NCBI GenBank assembly: GCA_964459985.1
Contig: CAYWOS010000058.1
Location: forward strand, 1 to 11,737
DNA: 11,737 bases
From: CAYWOS01 sp964459985
GTDB lineage: Bacteria > Bacillota > Clostridia > Christensenellales > Aristaeellaceae
Direction: 5' to 3'
The stretch's first letter is position 1; each line of letters begins with the position of its first letter. This document shows positions 6,272 through 11,737 of the stretch, one piece after another. A program made the position numbers and the translations under genes. The notes below the pieces were generated by a model that did no database searches, had not been told where the DNA came from, and was given only the letters and a program-made list of their open reading frames with translations.

Positions 6272-7507
6272 TCAGTTCCAGATATCGATCAGTTCCTCGT
6301 AGGACATGACGGTCACGTCGATTGCCTGCGCCCTGACGATTTCGCCGGTACAGGCGTTGAGCCGCACGAACCACGCGAAGGTTTTCCCGTAGGTTTCGAT
6401 CATTTCATCCATGAGCTCCTCGCTGCCCGAGATCGTGATCTTCCACGCCGGCGCGGCTTCGTCCGTCACGTCGTACACGCGCCGCTCGCAGACGGCGCGC
6501 GCCATCCAATCCTCCGATACATCCAATTGATCGATCAGCGCCCGTTTCGACATTTCGACCGCCTGTTCCAATGAAATCGCTTTCTCGTCCGGCACGCCGT
6601 AGAAATGCGTGGCGTAATACAGGTAAAGTTCGTTGGCATAGAGCGGATCGGCCTGCATGTGTTCGAGGATCACGGGGCGGATCAGATCGGTCATCGCCTT
6701 CTGATGCTCGAGCGGCCAGTAGCGCAGGCCCCGCCTGTCCATTCCGTGATCGGTCTCGTACTTTTCGAGCAGATCGTCCGCCTCGGGATCGAGGCTGTGC
6801 GCCGCTTTTTCCCGCGACGCCTTCTGCTCGGCGGGCGATTCCGTCAGGCGGTTTTCGTCCTGCGTCAGGATATGCCCGTCCTTCGCCACTGAGCAGTAGT
6901 ACGTGAATTCGCCGTTGTCCCGCGCGTCCGGGACGAAGCGGATGTCGTAGTGCAGCAGCTTTTCTTCCTTGTCGGAAGAATGCGTGAGGTAGTCCCATTT
7001 TGCCTGATAATCCTTGAGATCGCCTTCCGTCAGCTCCCATACCCTGATGATTTCGGCTTTCGCGGCGGCGATCGCCTGCTCGGGCGTCACGGCGTCCTTG
7101 CCCGGCATCCTGAAAATGTCGTCGTCGCCGCTCATCATGCCGTTGTCGATGAGCACCTGCGTGTACCACGCCCGCTGCTCGTGCGTCCAGTCGTCAATCC
7201 AGCCCAGTTCTTTTTCGAGAATGCCCGCCAAGGTAATCACGTCGATGCGGCCGTCCTCGATTTCGTCTTTGAGGACGTACTTGCGCTTTTTGCGGAGCAG
7301 GGTATGGCATTCGTTGATGAGAATGCGCGTCAGCCATGTGCCGAACAGCGCTTCGTCGCGCAATGTATCGCGCTTTTGCCACGCCTTGAGCGCCGTTTCC
7401 TGCAGGGCGTCCCGGCAGTCCTCGTCGTTTCGCAGGATGGCGCGGGCGACGCGGTACACGCGTCCGCTCGCCTGCTCGATGAGCGGCACGAAGACCTCCT
7501 TGGTCAT
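6272..7507 (-). CDS. ECF sigma region 2 fused to two PepSY-like modules; region 4 absent
   Basis: The first 80 or so residues are a sigma-70 region 2: VYRVARAILRNDEDCRDALQET, LKAWQKRDTLRDEALFGTWL, then TRILINECHTLLRKKRKY, typical of clostridial ECF factors. In those, region 4 with a helix-turn-helix would follow; here there is none. Instead the chain runs straight into two related modules: residues about 98-225 (W-x2-E-x2-AWY, then VTPEQAIAAAKAEI and a strand-rich part) and about 249-396 (W-x2-EHQKA, then ISLEQAVEMSKRAL and a strand-rich part ending CTGEIVRAQ). Such PepSY-like modules are normally extracytoplasmic, yet no signal peptide or membrane helix is present. The product is 411 residues from ATG 7507; a TTG at 7510 with a nearer GAGG is an alternative start. 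Without region 4 it is unlikely to be an ordinary sigma factor. It may be a remnant of a sigma plus anti-sigma pair joined by deletion, or a regulator. Confidence 0.75.
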   Translation of the reverse strand: MTKEVFVPLIEQASGRVYRVARAILRNDEDCRDALQETALKAWQKRDTLRDEALFGTWLTRILINECHTLLRKKRKYVLKDEIEDGRIDVITLAGILEKELGWIDDWTHEQRAWYTQVLIDNGMMSGDDDIFRMPGKDAVTPEQAIAAAKAEIIRVWELTEGDLKDYQAKWDYLTHSSDKEEKLLHYDIRFVPDARDNGEFTYYCSVAKDGHILTQDENRLTESPAEQKASREKAAHSLDPEADDLLEKYETDHGMDRRGLRYWPLEHQKAMTDLIRPVILEHMQADPLYANELYLYYATHFYGVPDEKAISLEQAVEMSKRALIDQLDVSEDWMARAVCERRVYDVTDEAAPAWKITISGSEELMDEMIETYGKTFAWFVRLNACTGEIVRAQAIDVTVMSYEELIDIWN

Positions 7508-7554
7508 CAACGGGCAACGCCTCGCTTTCCGTTGGTCTGCAACCGGTTACGCTC

Positions 7555-7583
7555 ATTAGACGAGGGGAAGGAAGAAATCCTCA
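7555..7583 (-). promoter_or_regulatory. Candidate ECF-type promoter of the sigma-PepSY gene
   Basis: On the minus strand CGTCTAAT (7555-7562) resembles the CGTC -10 motif of SigM/SigV-type promoters, and TGAGGATTT (7575-7583) resembles the TGAAACTTT -35; the gap from TGAGGA to CGTC is 15 bp, one shorter than usual. The leader would be about 40 bases. This would be consistent with ancestral autoregulation, but the -35 is imperfect. Confidence 0.3.
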
Positions 7584-7614
7584 TTTTTTTCGTCCGTTCT
7601 TTTTTCGACGCGCC

Positions 7615-7645
7615 GCGCGCCGAACCCTTGCCCGGGTTTGCGCGC
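7615..7645. repeat. Imperfect inverted repeat in the divergent control region
   Basis: GCGCGC (7615-7620) and GCGCGC (7640-7645) flank AACCC (7623-7627) and GGGTT (7634-7638), giving a 6 bp plus 5 bp stem with a small bulge and a 6-base loop. It is between the two divergent promoters and could be an operator or simply GC-rich chance pairing. Confidence 0.25.
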
Positions 7646-7685
7646 CAATGCGTACGAATTCGCCGTTTTTTTACGATCACAAGCG

Positions 7686-7714
7686 TTGACAAACGATTTG
7701 AATTGGGATAGACT
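7686..7714 (+). promoter_or_regulatory. Sigma-A promoter of the ABC exporter operon
   Basis: A perfect TTGACA (7686-7691) is followed after exactly 17 bp by TAGACT (7709-7714, four of six). Transcription would start near 7721, giving a leader of about 56 bases before the ATG at 7777. Confidence 0.7.
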
Positions 7715-7776
7715 TTCGGTAACGATCCCTCTTATGGCTCTCGCGGGACGAAGGCGCTCGGCGCCCGAGGTGTGTC

Positions 7777-9522
7777 ATGCATCAGATCAAATGGCTCTGG
7801 TCGCTCATGGACGGCAAGCTCCGCAGAATGCACCTGTTCGGGATGATCATCAGCGCGGTCACATCGGTCATGCTGCTCATCAATCCCGCCCTGACCGGGC
7901 AATTGGTCGACCGCGTGATCATCGCGGGCGACGCGTCGCCGCTCATCCCCCTGCTCGTCGCCATGTTCGTGTTCAAGGTGGGGCGCGAGGGCATGCGGTA
8001 CCTCATGGTCATCCTGATCGAGACGACCTCGCAGGCCGTCGTCACGCGGCTCAAGAACGAGCTGTTCGACAAACTGCAGGCGCAGGACTCGGTGTTTTTC
8101 GACCGTCACCGGACGGGCGACATCATGACGCGATTGTCCAGCGATCTGGACTGGTGCCGGCACTTTTTAAGCTATATCGACTACCGCGTGATCGACTGCG
8201 TTTGCATGTTCGTCTCCACGGTGGTCTATTTCTTCTTCGTGAGCTGGAAGCTGACGCTGGCGCTCATCATCGTCACGCCGCTGCTTCTGATCATCACGAA
8301 GGTCTATTCCCGGCGCGTGCGTCCGCTGTTCATCGACATGCGCGACAAGCTCTCCGATATGAACACCGCCGCGCAGGAGAACATCGCGGGCAACCGCGTG
8401 GTCAAGGCGTTCGCGCGCGAGGACTACGAGGAGGAGCGCTTTGACGGGCGCAGCGCCGCCTTCATGAACGCCAATCTGGATATCAACTGGCTGTGGCTGC
8501 GCTTCTTCCCCGCCATCGAGGGGCTGGCGAACGTGATGACGCTGATTACGCTGTTTCTGGGCAGCTATTTCATCATCACGGGCAATCTGACGGCCGGCGG
8601 TTTGAGCATTTTCACCAGCTTGTCGTGGGCGATGAGCAACCCCATGCGCGAGATGGGCAACCTGCTCAACGACGTGCAGCGCTTCATCACCTCGGCGAAC
8701 AAGGTCATGGAGATCTATTTCAGCCGTCCGCGCATCAAGGATGAAAAGGGCGCCGAGCCGCGCGAGGGCATGACGGGCAAAATCGAGTTCCGCGACGTGA
8801 GCTTCTCTGTCGGCAAAAAAACGATCATCGATCATTTGAGCTTCACCGCCGAGCCGGGGCAGACGATCGCCGTCATGGGCCCCACGGCGTCGGGCAAGAC
8901 GACGCTGCTCAACCTATTGTGCCGCCTGTACGACGTCAAGGACGGCGCGGTGCTGGTGGACGATCTGGACGTGCGCAAATGGCGGCTTTCCGATCTGCGC
9001 GGGCACATCGGCACGGCGACGCAGGAGGTCTTCCTCTTTTCGGATACCGCCGAGGGCAACATCGCCTTCGGCGATCAATCACTGTCGGTCGAGGAAGTCA
9101 AGGATTTCGCGCGGCGCGCCGACGCCGACGATTTCATTGAAAAGCTGCCCGAGGGCTACGACACCATCATCGGCGAGCGCGGCGTCGGGCTGTCCGGCGG
9201 GCAGCGTCAGCGCATCGCGCTGGCGCGCGCGCTGGCGATCAGGCCCGCCGTCCTGCTCATGGACGATACCACCTCCGCCGTCGATCTGGAAACCGAAAGC
9301 TATATTCAAAAGCAGCTCCGCGAGCTGCCCTTCCCCTGCACGAAAATCATCGTGGCACAGCGCATTTCCTCCGTCAAGGACGCCGACCAGATATTGATCG
9401 TCGAGAACGGGAAAATCACCGAACGCGGCACGCACGAGGAATTGCTTAAACTGCGCGGCTACTACTACGAAACCTACGCTTTGCAAAACGGCCTGCCGCT
9501 TGACGGGGAGGTGAGCGCGTAA
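7777..9522 (+). CDS. Heterodimeric ABC exporter half-transporter, degenerate-site subunit
   Basis: This 581-residue half-transporter has six predicted membrane helices (about 20-290) and a nucleotide-binding domain (about 335-575), the type-IV exporter layout. Walker A is GPTASGKTT (368-376), the Q-loop Gln is 416 (TATQEVFLF), and the signature LSGGQ (472-476) is canonical. Walker B reads VLLMDD (492-497), so the catalytic Glu is Asp497, and the switch His is Gln528 (IIVAQRISS). Both changes are the mark of the non-hydrolysing site in heterodimeric exporters such as TM287/288, BmrCD and LmrCD. The start is ATG 7777 with GAGGTG (7767-7772). The TAA overlaps the ATG of the next gene by one base. 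The substrate is unknown; drug or lipid export is the family norm. Confidence 0.95.
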   Translation: MHQIKWLWSLMDGKLRRMHLFGMIISAVTSVMLLINPALTGQLVDRVIIAGDASPLIPLLVAMFVFKVGREGMRYLMVILIETTSQAVVTRLKNELFDKLQAQDSVFFDRHRTGDIMTRLSSDLDWCRHFLSYIDYRVIDCVCMFVSTVVYFFFVSWKLTLALIIVTPLLLIITKVYSRRVRPLFIDMRDKLSDMNTAAQENIAGNRVVKAFAREDYEEERFDGRSAAFMNANLDINWLWLRFFPAIEGLANVMTLITLFLGSYFIITGNLTAGGLSIFTSLSWAMSNPMREMGNLLNDVQRFITSANKVMEIYFSRPRIKDEKGAEPREGMTGKIEFRDVSFSVGKKTIIDHLSFTAEPGQTIAVMGPTASGKTTLLNLLCRLYDVKDGAVLVDDLDVRKWRLSDLRGHIGTATQEVFLFSDTAEGNIAFGDQSLSVEEVKDFARRADADDFIEKLPEGYDTIIGERGVGLSGGQRQRIALARALAIRPAVLLMDDTTSAVDLETESYIQKQLRELPFPCTKIIVAQRISSVKDADQILIVENGKITERGTHEELLKLRGYYYETYALQNGLPLDGEVSA

Positions 9523-11324
9523 TGGCGAGGAATAAGTTCGACGTCGATGAAAAACTGGAATCGCCGTTCAATCTCGGGCATTTGAAGCGCGCGCTCGTCT
9601 ACATCAGGCGCTACCGCGCGGTCATGCTGGCGGCGCTGCTCTTGAGCGCGCTGTCCTCGGTCGCCTCGCTGTTCTTGCCCAAGATCATGACGTGGGTGCT
9701 CGACGACATCGTGCCGAACAAGAATATCACGCTGCTCTGGCAGACGGCGCTGCTCTACGCCGCCATCATCGCCGTCAGCATCGCGTTTTCCAAGATCCGC
9801 TCGCGCATGATGGCGAAGGTCAGCCAGAACATCATCTATGATATCCGTAAGGATCTGTTCGCGCATTTGCAGAAACTGCCCTTCAGCTATTACGACAGCC
9901 GTCCGGCGGGCAAGATTTTGGTACGCGTCATCAACTATGTCAACTCGGTCAGCGATATCCTGTCCAACGGCATCATCAACAGCATCATCGAAATCCTGAA
10001 TATCGTCTTTATCATCATTTTCATGTATTCCACCAACGTCACCCTCGCCAACATCATCATGGCGGGCCTGCCCTTCTTCGTGGCGTTCATCTTCCTCATC
10101 AAGCCGCGCCAGCGCAGGGCGTGGCAGGCGCGCAGCAACAAGAATTCCAATTACAACGCCTACCTCGCCGAATCGATCGACGGCGTGCGCGTGTCGCAGC
10201 TCTTCACGCGGCAGGAAGTCAATAAATCCATCATGGAAAAGCTCGCCGAGGCCTGCCGCGTCACATGGATGAAGGCGATCTACATCAGCAATACCGTGTG
10301 GTTCGCCAGCGAGTTCATCACGCAGGTGGTGTTCACCTTCATCTATATCGCCGGCGTGCACTGGCTGGGCGGCGCGATGGTTTCCTTCGGCGTCATCCTC
10401 GCCATGGGCTCGTACGTCAGCCGCTTCTGGCAGCCCATCACCAATCTGGGCAACATCTACAACAACTTCGTCAACAACCTGTCCTATCTGGAGCGCATTT
10501 TTGAAACGATGGACGAGCCGGTGACGGTGGACGACGCGGAAAACGCCAAGGATCTGCCGCCCATCAGCGGCGAAACTGATTTTACCGACGTCGTGTTCGG
10601 CTACGAGCCGGGCGTCAACGTGCTCGAGCATATCAATCTGCACGTTTCCGCCGGCGAGAGCGTGGCGCTGGTCGGGCCGACGGGCGCGGGCAAGAGCACG
10701 GTTGTCAACCTGCTTTGCCGCTTCTACAACCTCAATTCGGGCAGCATCACGCTGACAAGCGAATCGGGCGAACGCTACGATATCGCGGATGTGACGCTGA
10801 ACAGCCTGCGCAGGCAGATGGGCATCATGCTGCAGGATTCGTTCATTTTCTCCGGCACCATCATGGACAACATCCGCTACGGCCGGCTCGACGCGACCGA
10901 CGAGGAGGTCTACGCCGCCGCGCAAGCCGTCCGCGCGCACCCGCTCATCGACGCCATGCCGCAAGGCTACCGAACGCAGGTCAACGAGCGCGGCGGCGGA
11001 CTGTCGCAGGGACAAAAGCAGCTGATCGCCTTCGCGCGCACGCTCCTGTCCGATCCGCGCATCCTGATACTGGACGAGGCGACCTCCTCCATCGACACCA
11101 AGACCGAAAAACTGCTTCAGGAGGGCATCGCGGCGCTGCTCAAGGGGCGCACTTCCTTCATCATCGCGCATCGCCTGTCCACCATCAAAAACTGCGATAA
11201 AATCCTCTATATCGGCAACAAGGGCATCATGGAAGCGGGCACGCACGACGAACTGATGGCCAAGCGCGGCGCGTACTACAACCTGTACACCGCCCAGACC
11301 CGCGAGCAGGGGCTGGCGGGATAA
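9522..11324 (+). CDS. Heterodimeric ABC exporter half-transporter, consensus-site subunit
   Basis: The 600-residue partner has six predicted membrane helices (about 30-320) and a nucleotide-binding domain (about 350-595). Walker A is GPTGAGKST (385-393), the Q-loop Gln is 438 (MLQDSFIF), Walker B is ILILDE (514-519) with catalytic Glu519, and the switch His550 is in IIAHRLST. Its signature is LSQGQ (494-498) rather than LSGGQ. Thus the hydrolysing site pairs this subunit's Walker motifs with the partner's LSGGQ, while the degenerate site pairs the partner's Walker motifs with this LSQGQ, the pattern expected for a functional heterodimer. Translation is coupled to the preceding gene through TAATG, with GGGGAGGTG just upstream. 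A hairpin and a strong terminator follow. Confidence 0.95.
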   Translation: MARNKFDVDEKLESPFNLGHLKRALVYIRRYRAVMLAALLLSALSSVASLFLPKIMTWVLDDIVPNKNITLLWQTALLYAAIIAVSIAFSKIRSRMMAKVSQNIIYDIRKDLFAHLQKLPFSYYDSRPAGKILVRVINYVNSVSDILSNGIINSIIEILNIVFIIIFMYSTNVTLANIIMAGLPFFVAFIFLIKPRQRRAWQARSNKNSNYNAYLAESIDGVRVSQLFTRQEVNKSIMEKLAEACRVTWMKAIYISNTVWFASEFITQVVFTFIYIAGVHWLGGAMVSFGVILAMGSYVSRFWQPITNLGNIYNNFVNNLSYLERIFETMDEPVTVDDAENAKDLPPISGETDFTDVVFGYEPGVNVLEHINLHVSAGESVALVGPTGAGKSTVVNLLCRFYNLNSGSITLTSESGERYDIADVTLNSLRRQMGIMLQDSFIFSGTIMDNIRYGRLDATDEEVYAAAQAVRAHPLIDAMPQGYRTQVNERGGGLSQGQKQLIAFARTLLSDPRILILDEATSSIDTKTEKLLQEGIAALLKGRTSFIIAHRLSTIKNCDKILYIGNKGIMEAGTHDELMAKRGAYYNLYTAQTREQGLAG

Positions 11325-11440
11325 CGGACGCGCCGCGCGGTGGATTGGCGAAACGTACTTGATACGAAAGCGTCCTCATGCGAAAGAGAGAGGGAAACGG
11401 ATTAGAAAACCGAAGGAACAACTTGTTTATTTTTGAGGGA

Positions 11441-11461
11441 CGTGTCGATTTTGTCGACACG
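11441..11461. repeat. 8-bp inverted repeat with 5-base loop (CGTGTCGA / TCGACACG)
   Basis: CGTGTCGA (11441-11448) and TCGACACG (11454-11461) form a perfect stem around TTTTG. It is preceded by TTTATTTTTGAGGGA and stands four bases before the terminator stem, 116 bases after the ABC stop. It may be an operator, a second RNA hairpin or a dispersed repeat; the sequence alone does not decide. Confidence 0.55.
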
Positions 11462-11464
11462 CAG

Positions 11465-11498
11465 AACGGGGAGAGGCTTGCGCCTCTCCCCGTTGTTT
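11465..11498. terminator. Intrinsic terminator between the ABC exporter and the solute-binding protein gene
   Basis: A perfect 13-bp stem (11465-11477 with 11482-11494, core ACGGGGAGAGGC) closes a 4-base TTGC loop and is followed on the plus strand by the T-rich GTTGTTTGTTG. It lies between convergent genes and probably ends the ABC transcript; the minus-strand side is less T-rich. Confidence 0.85.
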
Positions 11499-11526
11499 GT
11501 TGATTGCGTGTCTGAATACGTCGAGG

Positions 11527-11737
11527 TCAGTCCAGCATCAGCTTGTCGCCGTGCGTGCGGGTCCAGGCCTCGGCGCGCTCGTCGATGATCGCCTGACCGC
11601 CGCTCGCCAGATAGTCCGCGTAGCCGGCGTCATAGATGGCGTCGAATTCCTCGGGCGCGCAGGTGACGGCTTTCGCCAGCAGGTTGTTGCGCTTTTCCTT
11701 GAGCGCCGTGCCTACGCCTTCCTCGGCGGCGATGTTG
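11527..11737 (-). CDS. C-terminus of an ABC-type extracellular solute-binding protein (partial)
   Basis: The last 69 residues of a minus-strand gene are present; the rest lies beyond the right edge. The sequence TALKEKRNNLLAKAVTCAPEEFDAIYDAG, followed by SGGQAIIDERAEAW, matches the usual C-terminal helices of clostridial family 1 (LplA-like, sugar or oligosaccharide) solute-binding proteins, where a TCxPxxFDxxYD pattern and a GGxAIxxE pattern are common. Such lipoproteins deliver substrate to a binding-protein-dependent importer. The stop is TGA at 11527-11529. The gene is convergent with the ABC exporter and separated from it by a terminator, so it belongs to another transcription unit. Substrate cannot be inferred from this fragment. 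Confidence 0.75.
   Translation of the reverse strand, partial: NIAAEEGVGTALKEKRNNLLAKAVTCAPEEFDAIYDAGYADYLASGGQAIIDERAEAWTRTHGDKLMLD

Noticed and set aside
9474..11246. A 590-residue open frame on the minus strand opposite the second ABC gene
   Set aside because: It is antisense to an unmistakable ABC half-transporter, rich in Asp, His, Arg and Val as expected from reverse reading of GC-rich coding DNA, and has no recognisable domain.
11379..11511. A short plus-strand frame (about 40 codons) from ATG 11379
   Set aside because: It has no ribosome binding site, and reads across both the inverted repeat and the terminator hairpin, so it is most likely non-coding spacer.

Overview
The window reads as chromosomal DNA of a GC-rich, endospore-forming Firmicute of class Clostridia. 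The evidence is the sleB-ypeB spore-germination pair, yqeK-rsfS, a YlbF-family gene next to mltG, an ECF-type sigma domain joined to PepSY-like domains, and good AGGAGG-type ribosome binding sites in a very GC-rich background. A Christensenellales-like gut lineage would fit, but that placement is an inference from gene style, not a measured phylogeny. I see no rRNA, tRNA, CRISPR array, transposase or phage gene. Most long overlapping frames are high-GC shadows.

Layout. A minus-strand membrane protein with a possible decayed nuclease-like core (72-899) diverges from yqeK-rsfS and a cysteine-less ArsC/Spx-like gene (1003-2432). The 103 bp between them carry one plausible promoter for each direction. 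A strong terminator-like hairpin (2496-2530) separates this cluster from sleB-ypeB (2532-4535), the cortex-lytic enzyme and its partner. An extended -10 promoter then precedes a YlbF-family gene and mltG (4669-6209), which ends at a two-way terminator (6223-6254) shared with the convergent gene 6272-7507. That gene joins an ECF sigma region 2 directly to two PepSY-like modules with no region 4 and no membrane segment, and is the oddest gene here. Its upstream region (7508-7776, about 270 bp) holds promoters for both directions and an imperfect inverted repeat. To the right lies a two-gene heterodimeric ABC exporter (7777-11324) with one consensus and one degenerate ATP site. The next 200 bp hold two hairpins, one a clear terminator. 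The window ends in the C-terminus of a minus-strand extracellular solute-binding protein (11527-11737).

How the genes relate. Much of the window concerns envelope and spore biology: MltG sets glycan strand length, SleB/YpeB degrade spore cortex, and YlbF-family proteins act in RNA processing and developmental switching in Bacillus. yqeK and rsfS link Ap4A turnover and ribosome silencing, the usual housekeeping pair, but without adjacent nadD. The ABC exporter and the sigma-PepSY gene share a divergent control region; a regulatory link is possible but unproven.

Positions 1-71, left of the first gene, are visibly less GC-rich than what follows and show no gene or RNA that I can support.
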